A stretch of DNA of 64,000 nucleotides from Pomphorhynchus laevis (taxonomy: Eukaryota; Acanthocephala; Palaeacanthocephala; Echinorhynchida; Pomphorhynchidae): assembly GCA_012934845.2 (NCBI GenBank), contig WNNJ02002080.1:19411-83410 (forward strand), written 5' to 3'. The position numbers were made by a program, and so were the translations under genes. A model generated the notes under the pieces. It was given only the letters and a program-made list of their open reading frames with translations, was not told the DNA's origin and did no database searches. Position 1 is the stretch's first letter. The number at the start of each line of letters is the position of its first letter. Positions 37,901 to 49,900 of the stretch are shown one piece after another.

Positions 37901-40900
37901 TTAGAATAAGATGCACCTCAAATTTCACCAGAGGAAATACGTCATTAGCACGTAATTACAAACCTGCTTTGATGGGTCGAGGAATAAGTGGCGAAAGTTG
38001 ATAACATAGCAGTTCCTTCTGATGACCTCTAATTATTATTCGGTTTTTATATATAAATAAATATAAATAATTGCAAGTATAAGATACTTAGACACAATTA
38101 GCTGATCTAATTTGTTCTTATTGTTTCCATACACACGTATGGTTATTATAAGTCAATTCCTAAAATTGACTTTTATTTGAAATTTCAATTCTTAATTTTA
38201 ACTTGATATTATTATATTAAATCTTATAAAGTTTTTAATTGTTTATAATTGTATTATTTAATTATTTAAAAATATTATAAATTACGTAGGTTCAGTTGGC
38301 TGATTTGATTTATTAACTCCTAGATAAATACACGTAAACAATAGTTGATGTCTCATTAAAATGTCTCATAAAATCGATAATAAATCAATTGAAATTATCT
38401 AATTTAAAATTTTTAATTATCCATTAATTGTAAGTAGTTGATAATCCATTATTGGTAAAGAATTATTGGATCTGCATCAAAAATAGGGGGAAATTGTATT
38501 TGATATTTTGCTAACATCTTTGTTAGCATCTTCAGAAAACTACTCATAATTTTCTGCGTAAAAATACTGCATGTTATGTTTTGAAGATACTAACGTAATT
38601 TATGCTAAGATGCTAAGTTAGCGAAATATAAATATAATGTTCCTCCTTTTTTATTATGTTCCAATAATTCTTTATCTAATTATTATTCAGCAAATGACAA
38701 TGTGGTTTTTGGATCAACTTATCAAAGGAACAAATCAGAAATTACCTTCCATGTATCTTCGCAAATTCTGATGTTTAGACCACTTAAGGTTAGTTCCGGG
38801 ATGAATTATCGCTAGAATTACTAATTGCTCAAGCAAATTAAGTGTTTGGTCTGAAATGTCACTATAAATATTTTGATTATCAGCCTCGATTGCAGCAACT
38901 AAAATAAAGAATGTAAAAACTAAACCGGTAAAAAGATAAAACCGACTATTGCATCGAACAGTATAAATAAATGAGTTAATATGATATATTTGCTGGTTCC
39001 AAGATAGATGTGGTTGAACCTTGTGCTGTGACTAAATAGAAATATCTTTAAAAAAGCTGGTATCAGGAGATACAACAAGTAGCAATTTATAGATTTGTAA
39101 ATTTATAAATTTGTTCATATCACCGATAACTTTATCTAATACAAAGTAAATCGATGACTCCGCTCTTTAAATAAAAGCCATAAACAATTAAATGTAAAAA
39201 AGCGGAAAGTACTTTCCATAAATCTAGAAAGAATTTGAGGTTGAGAGTAAATTATAACTTAACTACAACATCGTAATTCATGATTCAAGCAAAAAAAATT
39301 AATTTCGTAATACGTTCCGAGAAAATTTTATTATCATAAATACTTAAATATTTTGAATACTTAGATAGTTTTACTGGAACGAAAAATACAATAATTTCCG
39401 TATATTAAAAAGATTATTTTAATTAATCATTTTATTGTAATCCTGATGATAGAAGGAGCTATCGAAATATTGTAGTTTCTAACTAAAGGGAAATTTTTTT
39501 CTCTTTCGTTCCAGTAAAACTATCTAATCGAAAAGATTATGATTATGGGTGTAGTATGCGCTAGTATTAATACTGTAATTCTCAAACCTAAATTTTGAAA
39601 ATGATTATAATTTTGATGAATTTGATGCTTATATAATGAATTTTAGAACGCGATTGCACTTATAATCAGATCTATAATACAAGCAAATTGTGATTTATCT
39701 ATGATTTACTTAGTGATAAACAGCTTTCTTATTACTAAATAAATATATTCAAATTAATTTTATTAATGTACTTGAAAACATCTGATGAAATAATACGTTT
39801 TTATTCTTTAGTTCATATGAATAATTCATAATTCAGTATTACTGAATGTAATTATAATTAGTGTAATAATTATACAAATAATTAAATAATCTATATAAAT
39901 AAATATTAATTATCAAAATTAATAATTTTTATATTAATGTATATTTAATAATGTATTATTAATGTCTTATATAGTTACTAATACTTGTCAGTTTATATTA
40001 ATATTATTAATATTAATAATGGCACAGCGGTCAACTTCAGGACTTACTGGACGAAGCTCGTGTACTCTAACGAAAATGTATATTAAATACCAACATAGTC
40101 AAACGTGTTGACTGGAAAAAACGCTTCTCGTCATTGATCAAATCTGGCAATACCACCGCTGCGATCAAAACCCTGGAACAATCGGACAAAGTCGATTGTT
40201 CGATATTTCATTGGGACGATGATTTCAACGGCGTAGTGTACGTTAGATATTAAGTGAAATGCATCCGGAGGGCATGATCGCTGACCAGGAAGCATTACTG
40301 CAAAGGTCACTGCCAAATTGTGTCGTTCATCATGACGTTGTCTTTACCGTGATAGACGCGGACCGTGTAATTGCTGCTGCCTTGAAGACTAGTGGAGGTG
40401 CTGGACCATCAGGGGTCACTGCCCATGAGTTCAAGCGAATGTTAACGACATTCAAGACGCATTCACGAAATTTGGTGGATATAATCTCGCATTTGGCATT
40501 TCGGATTGCGACGGATAAAATTGATTTTGAGGTGTTGGAACCTTTGGTCGCATTACGTCTCATCGCATTGAACAAAAATTCTGGCGTCAGACCTATAGGG
40601 ATAAAAGAGGCACTAAAAAGAATCACATGTAAAACATTTGGGAATGTATTCAAGTCTGACCCTCAAGCTGTAGCAGGCCGTGAACAATTGTGTGCTGCAC
40701 AACGTGGTGGAATAGAATACGCGATCCACTCGTTATCAGAGCAATACCACTCACATTCTGAAATGGGAATTCTCTCCATTGATGCCAAGCAGGCGTTTAA
40801 CAGAATCAGCTGAAAATTAAGGTTAGCAATTATTTGGATGGTTTGTCCATCGATGGGTCGCATGCTTAATAACATGTATGGAGGTCATGCGATCATGGTT

Positions 40901-43900
40901 TGAGATGGCGGTGATATACTATCGAAAGAGGGCTTTACCCAAGGCGACCCGCTTGCAATGGTCGCTTTTGCAGCGATATCGTTGTCACTAATTAATAGAA
41001 TATAAACAAGGATTCCGAGCATCACGCAGCGATGGTATGCAGATGACTCAACTTTTCTTAGACCGCTGAAAGATTTGAGAGTTATATGGGATATCTTGCA
41101 AACCACTGGTCATCAATATGAGTATTTTGTTAACGACATAAAGAGTAATCTTCTCTATTTTCATTCATGTACCAAAGTCGGACATGAACTGTTCGCGGAA
41201 ACGAATGTCTCGATGTCCAAACGCGGTGTGATACTGCTAGGAGCACCCATGGGTTCCATTGACTTCGTTGAAGAGCAAGTGACGTGCGATACTGGTCGAT
41301 GGCAGAATATCGTATCAAAGATTAGTACTATCTCGGACGTTGATGCTCACTATGCCTATGGGGCCTATGTTCATGCCTTCAAGTATAAATGGGTTCACCT
41401 TTTACGTACAACGGCGTGCTCTTCTGAATGATTTAAACCGCTAGGTGATGATATCTTCGATGTATTTGCGTCTAAAACATTTGATCACCCCACTTCATCA
41501 ATCCTCAAATCAATATACAATCTTCCACTACGTATGGGCAATCTTGGGATGATGGATCCAGTAAAGGAAGCAGAACATTAATATATGGACTCTAAAATGC
41601 TGTGCAAAGCATACGATGATATTACAAATCCAGTCCAAAGACATACTCAGCAGATGATGACAGCCAGCACCATTAAGGATATGAACAACAAGCGCCACAC
41701 CGATAAGCTAAATGAGATAAACAAGTTTGGTAGAGAAGGCATGTATAGACACCTACAGGTTGCTGCTTTAAAGAGTGCATCCAGCTGGCTTACATTATGA
41801 CCACTAGAACAACAGAGGCTTCATCTTAAACTCTCTCATCTTCATCGAGAGAGTTTCGGGATGCTCTAGCTGCTCGCTTCAACTGGACCCCTACAGGTAT
41901 GGCGAAAAATGTATTTGTGGCGACAATCAGAACATGACACATGCTCTTTTCTGTAAAAGGGGTGCCCTGCCTATTATCCGACACAACGTGATTCGCGAAA
42001 TAGTGGCTGACACATTGACAATTGTATGCAATGGAGTGGGACTTGAACCTCAGCTGGAACCGGTACCCGAATCAATTCCTTTCCAACGGGTCACAACTGC
42101 AAAAAACCAGATGCCTGCCCAGATATCGTATGTTGCGACCTGTTTGGCGGCAGGATAGAGCGAACGTATTTTGACGTTTGTATTGTTAACAGCAATGCTC
42201 CATCATACCAGTCAAAATCCGTTTCATCTTGCTTTGAGTATCACGAGATGCGAAAACGCAACAAATATGAAGAGCGAATAAAAGAGGTGGAACACAGTAC
42301 ATTCTGTCCGATAGTTATAGCCGCGACTGGTGGGATCGGACTATCAGCGGATGCCATTATCAAGACGATTGCGCGGAAGCTAAACAAAAAAGAGAGCCCT
42401 ATACGCGGATTCCGTCGTCTGGTTACGAACGAAAATAAGCCTCTCCCTTGCTAGGGCAGTCTCCATGTGCTTGCGAGCTCACTGATTCGCGCGACATTTA
42501 CCTATTGTAACATCTAAGGACGTCCAAGCTCAAATACGGATAACGCGGTATGCTATGTCGACATCCTCAAGAGATTTGATTTAGCAATGAGTTATTTAAG
42601 TCATTGACATAACGATTGCGAATTAAAGATAGCTGATAGTCGTTGACATAACGATAGCTGATTTTAATGATTGTTGCTCGCTAGGAGACGTTCGTAACAT
42701 TGTATTTTGCTTTGACTAATAAGTATCCTCACTCAAAAAAATTAATATTATCAAAATTAATATTGAATTTATTTATTAATTATTAGTTTGATATATATTA
42801 TCATGATTATTATTAAAGGTTCTGGATACTATACGTCAGCACTCCTCCTTGTACGCTGTGTTTATCGATTTTGCTAAGGCCTTTGATTCTATAGATAGAG
42901 CGTTGCTTTTGTCAAAGCTTCATAAAGAAGTGAATGTTCATGGTGATTTTCTATTACTTCTCGAAAGGATCCTAGCGCCTAGTTCATTACGAATTTTTGA
43001 CGGCGTGAATTACTCCGAAGTATTTACCACCAGTCGTGGAGTACAACAGGGAGATCCGCTTAGCCCGTTATTATTCTCTTTTTTTTGTTGGACCTTCCAA
43101 ATTTTATTCGTTCATCAGTATCAGATGTTACAACTATATTGTATGCGGATGGTTTAGCCTTGATAACATTAAATAAGGATAACGCTCAATTGGCGATTTC
43201 AGCTCTGTTAAATTATTGCGAAACTAATGGACTCATTATTAATACAGAAAAATCCAAAATTATTAAATTCAGAAAAGGTGGACCTTGTCGTCGTGATGAC
43301 GTGCTGTATATCAAGGACAATATTTTAGAGTTTGTATCAACATATAAGTATCTTGAATTTTTGCTTAGCTCGCGATGGTCATTCAAAGCGCATCTATTGA
43401 AACAATCTGCAAAAGTATTGAAATCTACGAATGCTGCTTCTAAACTTGGATTACTTTCGTTTGAGGGTGCGGTTAGTTACTTTAACATAATGCTGCTACC
43501 TATTTTGAGTTATGGACTTAAATGTTTCTGGACCGATTTGTTACAAACGGATTTTCAGATAATTGACAAATGTTTCTGGCAATTCCTAAACCGAGTGGTA
43601 GAAATCTCCCCTAAAGCTTCCTCTACGGCTGTGGCCGTCCTTAGTAGATCAACACCCTTGTCAGTAAAAATATTAAATGATTTACATCTTGACTCGACAG
43701 ATGCTTAGTCCTTACTTATCCCCTTTGCAATTAAAACTTATTGACAAGGGTCAGTTGTACTTGTGATTAGCTTATGCATTTCATTGTACTAACATTACAG
43801 TTTTTATACGCAATGCTGGCTACCTCACTTTATTCTATTTTGTTTGATTATTTTGATTACTATGCTACTGTTTCCGTTACTATGCTACTGTTTCTGTTTA

Positions 43901-46900
43901 AGGGCTTTTGTGTTACCCGAAGCCGACAGGCGTTGACAAGAAAATAAAAACGCTGCATTATTATTTAAAAAAGATAAAGAGTTATCTTTTAACTCTATAA
44001 AGAGTTATGGAGAGCGACACTTTGATATCGGAAGAAGGTTTTACTCAGGGAGATCCCTTGTCCATGGCGGCATTTGCCGCTGCTTCTCTTCCTCTTATTA
44101 AGGAATTACAGACATTAGTTCCTGGAATAGTTCATCATTGGTATGCAGACGATGGCGCATGTGTAGGTACATATAATGATTTAACCAAACTTTGGGATGT
44201 GTTGCAAGATATAAGCGGTCGATATGGATATCACATTAATCCTGTCAAATGCACAATCTTAATACACAGCGAAAACCATCTTCACAAAGACAAATATTTT
44301 ACAGACCGTGGAGTTCAAGTAAATACAAACGGCATAAAACTACTTGGCAGCTATATAGGCAATCAAGAATTTATCGAATTCGAAGTTAAACGTCTGGTCG
44401 AGTATTGGATAGAGGAAGTCAAAATTATAAAGAACATTGCAAAGTGGGATGGCCAGGTTGCATTCGTCTTACTTACAAAGAGCCTTCAATTCAAGTGGAA
44501 ACAATTACTGAGAAGCTGCATTGTTGAGTCACACTGGTTTAGTCCTTTAGTTTGCGAAGTCATTGATGGTCTGTTACCAGAGATTACCGGAAAAACCGAC
44601 GTGGAGCAAACGATGCGTGACGTTTTTGAACTACCAATCAGCATGGGTGGACTAGGCGTATTGAATCCTGGTAAAGCATGTGCTCCTTACAACATTGAAT
44701 ATAGCTATTCCTTGCGGATGTGTACCCCCTTAGCAGAACAATCGGCAAGTGACTGGGAGGAGGCATAGAATATGATTGCAAATCAAATTAGAATACAGAA
44801 CAATGAATACAATTGTAGCACACAAAAACATCTAATGCAATATCTAAGCGATACCGGAAGGAGTAATCTAAACCACATCACGTCTTCAAGAGGATCATCG
44901 CTTTGGTTGAGTTCATTGCCAATACATTCTGAAGGCCATCATCTTTCCAAGCAGCAATTTCAAGACGCATTGGCTGCAAGATATAATTGGGCACCGATAA
45001 ACACACCATCCAAATGTATTTGTGGAAATACTTTCAATATTACACATGCGCTCTCATGTCAAGTTGGTGGAATACCTTTTATAAGACATAATACAATAAG
45101 AGACAATATCGCGGTAGCACTTCGAGATGTGTGTGTCAATGTTGCTATTGAGCCCATACTCCTACCAGTACCAGATTTAATGACATTTGACAACATCAAT
45201 ACAACCACAGTCAGGTCGGCTCGATTAGACATAGCGTGCAATAATCTGTTCGGAACAAAGATGGAGCGGTCTTTTATGGACGTTTGTGTTTTTAATCCAC
45301 TTGGCTCATCGTATGCCCAACGGATGAATAACACACATAACTATCATGAGAATAGAAAACGAACTAAATATGTTGAAAGAGTAGTAAAGATCGAGTGCTC
45401 TGCGTTTCACCCTCTCACGTTTTCGGCGCTAGGAAGCATAGGGCCCAGTGCAGACAGAGTACTACGACAGATCGCAAGACAACAAGCGGTTAAACAAAAT
45501 ACACCCTATCACAAATGCATCACTAAACTTCGGAGCGACATATCATTCATCCTTGCAAAGTGTGTGTCCTTGGCGATTCGACGAGCATCAATCCGAAAAC
45601 TCAATAGTCAAGCGAATATATTCAAAGATTCGCCAAACTAACATTAATGAAAATGTATAATAATAACAATTTTAATAAGGGCCCATTTGCGGGTAACCAA
45701 AATTGTATGTTATGTTGAAATGTTAAAATAATAAAATATATATATTTAAAAAAAATATATATACCAAACTTAAATTTTATAGGTACAATTCAGCTATATA
45801 CGCCCAATTATACACGTAATTCAAAGTTTAATATAAGCACATAATTTGATTTTACTAATGTATCAAACATTGATACTTGTTGCTGTAAGTGATTGACTTC
45901 ATTACTTTTAGTTAATAAAACGATTTTTATTAACTAAAAATCGTTCTATCCATTTGAAAGGTTGTGGTATTCGAATTTTGAAAGATTTGAACCGGGATGA
46001 TCGTATTCGTTTATCTGCCGCTAAGACAAAGTTATCAAAAAGACTGTCTGCAGGTGAACACGGTTAAAATAAATTGTTAAAATAATAAAATATTTTACTA
46101 AAAAAAATATTTAAAAAAGAAGTAAAAATTTTAGAAGTAAAAATTTTCTTGATTACATCTTACAATTGAACTATTTACAATCACACACAAACTATCTAAC
46201 AATTATTATGCCAAGAAGAAAACCTGCTTCCTTTGCAAAATGTTGTTCATGTAATGGACCTAATGCCAGATGTAAAAGCTGTAAATGTGCAAGATCAAAT
46301 GAGAGTTGTATGAATTGTCAAGCACCTCTGTGTTCGAATAAAGTACAATCCAGTATATTTCAAAAAATACGACAACCTCTGACTCGTACAGCTTGCATAG
46401 AACAATATACTTCAAGTGAATCACAAGATCTTGCCTTGATTTCAAGTCCATCAAATTCCGATAGACAAACAACATTTCAAAAAATGATCGACGACACATT
46501 CTACCAAGTGATTCATTGGATTCCGAATCTGTACTCATTATTAAAGTGCAACGTTAGTAATAATTTTGTTGACAAGTTAGCTGAATTATTCTCCTTAGCT
46601 GCATGTGATATACCTAACATGGCCTTACACCTCAAGACAGTAACTGTATTCTGTCAATTGATTTTACAAGCGACGCCAAAATCAAAAGCCAAAGTTATTC
46701 GATGTAATGTAGCCCGTAGGTTGATTCTTTGGCAAGAAAATAAGATTGATGACTTACTTCACGAGTCGTCCATTCTGCAGGAGGAAAAAAGATTTAAGCA
46801 TGCAAAACCAAGAAATGAATTAAAATGGATAAGTCGTTTCCAAAATCTACTAAGTAACGGAAAAACTAACACTGCCATAAAATTACTGGAAGATCCACAA

Positions 46901-49900
46901 GAATATGTAAAAATTTTACATGTAAATGACGAGATTAGTGGGACTAATGTTATGAAAAAACTTGTTGAATTACATCCTGTGAGTAAGGCCGCCGACGAAT
47001 CGGTTCTTCTCTCAACACCTCTGACCGGAATCGGTTTGGTACCTACATTGAGATTTCTAGATATATCTGAAACTGACATCAAAACAGCAAGTAGAAAAAC
47101 TCAGGGATCAGCGGGACCATCAGGTGTTGATGCTTTGCAATGGCGCTCGATGTTAAATTCATTTGGAAAAAGTTCAAGTAAACTTGCTTCCTCCATCGCC
47201 CAATTTACAATTATCATCGCAACTCAGCCACTAGATAATTATGCCTTTGAGGCACTTAAGGTAAGCCGCTTGATAGCACTGGATAAAAATCCGGGTATTA
47301 GACCGATAGGCATCGGAGAAACATTACGTCGTATAATCGGCAAGACAATTGCAGAAAGAATTAAGGGTGATTTACAATCTGTTGTGGGTAATGAACAGTT
47401 ATGTTCAGGACAAAGATGCGGGATTGAATTTGCAATTCATTCGATCAGAAAGATGTACAACGATAACCTAGAAAACTGTATTGTACAACTGGATGCATTG
47501 AATGCATTTAACAATGTCAACAGAGCAGTCGCATTGAAAAATGTTGATAAGATATGTCCATCATTTTCCGTGATTCTGCGCAATATGTATTCGAGCTCGA
47601 CCTTACTGACTGTCGAGGACGATTTAATTCCATCATCGGAAGGGTTCACGCAAGGCGATCCCTTAGCTATGATAGCGTATGCAGTAGCGTCAATACCAAT
47701 CATCATGACTTTAAAGGAACGTTTTCCTAAAACCACGCATAGATGGTATGCAGATGATGCGCACATTGTCGGTGACGCTCACACACTCTTCGACGTTTGG
47801 ACCTGCATACGAGATATTGGCCCAAAGTATGGCTTCTTCCTAAATGAAGAGAAATGCCAAATATTAGTTCATAAAGATAATGAAGATTATACGTGTTCGC
47901 TATTTGAAAAACATAAGTTGCAAATAACTTCTGATGGATTGAAGGTTTTGGGAGCCGCAATTGGTACGAAATCATTTATGACTCAGTTTATGACACGAAA
48001 GATAGATACGTGGACCAAAAGCCTTCAAAATTTGATCTTAGTAGCAAATGAAAATCCTTATCTGGCATACATAGTTTTTACACTATCCTTTCAATTTAAA
48101 TGGCGATTTATTCAACGAACATGCCCAGTAGAAGAAACTCAATTTAAACAGCTTTCGAATTTCATTGTCAATGAAGTGATTACGTCCATGATTGGCATTA
48201 GACTCCTTCAGTCCCATATTGACATAATTCAGTTACCTCTACGTTATGGTGGACTTGGAATTTCGCTGCCAGATACACGACCTGATCTAAACCTAAAGTA
48301 TTCGATTCGTTTGTGCTGTATCCTTTCTGAAAATATTCCTGTAACTCAAATCAAGGCAAAACAACATGAGAAAGCTTTAGAGATATCAAAAGAGCGTGAT
48401 ATCGATTTTCAAAAGCAAGCATACGCATTAAAATTTCATAATGAAGAGGCATACCATAAAATGTTGTACGCAAGCATGAAGGGAATGTCAACATGGTTGT
48501 CCGTTAGAGCATTCGAACATCGTCATCACGCCTTGTCTAAAAATGAATTTCATGATGCTGTAGCAGCAAGATATGGTTGGTCACCTCCAAATGCACCATC
48601 AACGTGTCTTTGCAATGCCAAATTTGAAATTTCACATGCACATTCTTGTCAAGTAAGTGGATTACAATCAATTCGTCACAATACCATATGTGATTTGATC
48701 ACCGCTGAGCTAAATATTTTATCTCTCACTGCTGCTCGAGAGCCTGTGCTCACCGTAATATCCCCGAGTGTAGTGTTTGAAAGATCAACGACGTCCAAGG
48801 AACAAGGAGCACGACTAGACATTGAATGTTATGGGTTATTTGGAAATCGAACGGAGCGATCCTTAATGGATGTATGTATATTCAACCATCTAGCTCCTTC
48901 GTATTCTCTTGGCAACCCTAATTCACACTTCATGTACCACGCACAGAGAAATTACGCAAAGTATGGTGAACGAATTGAGCGTTTTGAAAGAGCGAGCTTC
49001 AATTCATTGATTTTTGCAGCTAATGGAGGAATAGATGGTCAAACCGACCAGGTACTCAAACATATGGCAAAAAAGAAGGCCTTCAAAGTTTCACATGCGC
49101 TATGAAGAGTGCATCCGCAATTTACGATGCAAAATCGGCATCAGCCTAGCCAAATCAGCATCCATGTGCGTGAGATCAGCACGTCGTAACACAGCACAAA
49201 ACAGATCCACATTGTTGTGAAATATTGGGCCCATTTGAGGGTAACCTAACTTGTAAATTTTACTTTTTGATAATAATAATTATTATCAAAAAAAATTATT
49301 TAAAAAAAATTATTATTTAAAAAATAATAATATAATTACCTTTTTAATAATATAATTACCTTAATAATAATTACCTTTTTTAGGTAATTATTACCTTTTA
49401 GGTAATTTAATAATTACCTAAAAGGTAATATTTTATTTTAGGTAATTATTACCTAAAAAAGTTTGAGAGATTAATATACACAATCTAAAGTAAATACAAA
49501 ATTATTATCAACGATAAGAACGGCAATCAACGATAAGAACGACAATCAACGATAAGAACGACAATCAACGATAAGAACGACAATCAACGATAAGAACGAC
49601 AATCAACGATAAGAACGACAATCAACGATAAGAACGACAATCAACGATAAGAACGACAATCAACGATAAGAACGACAATCAACGATAAGAACGACAATCA
49701 ACGATAAGAACGACAATCAACGATAAGAACGACAATCAACGATAAGAACGACAATCAACGATAAGAACGACAATCAACGATAAGAACGACAATCAACGAT
49801 AAGAACGACAATCAACGATAAGAACGACAATCAACGATAAGAACGACAATCAACGATAAGAACGACAATCAACGATAAGAACGACAATCAACGATAAGAA

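Noticed and set aside
38899-38925. A 27-bp intron inside UBR exon 8 (gtttag...tttag)
   Set aside because: It is too short to splice, is a multiple of three and is open in frame. Reading through keeps phase with both neighbours.
47437-47766. Minus-strand ORF of 109 codons
   Set aside because: It is the antisense shadow of the RLE-type LINE RT, as are 46759-47082 and 47727-47975 on the minus strand.
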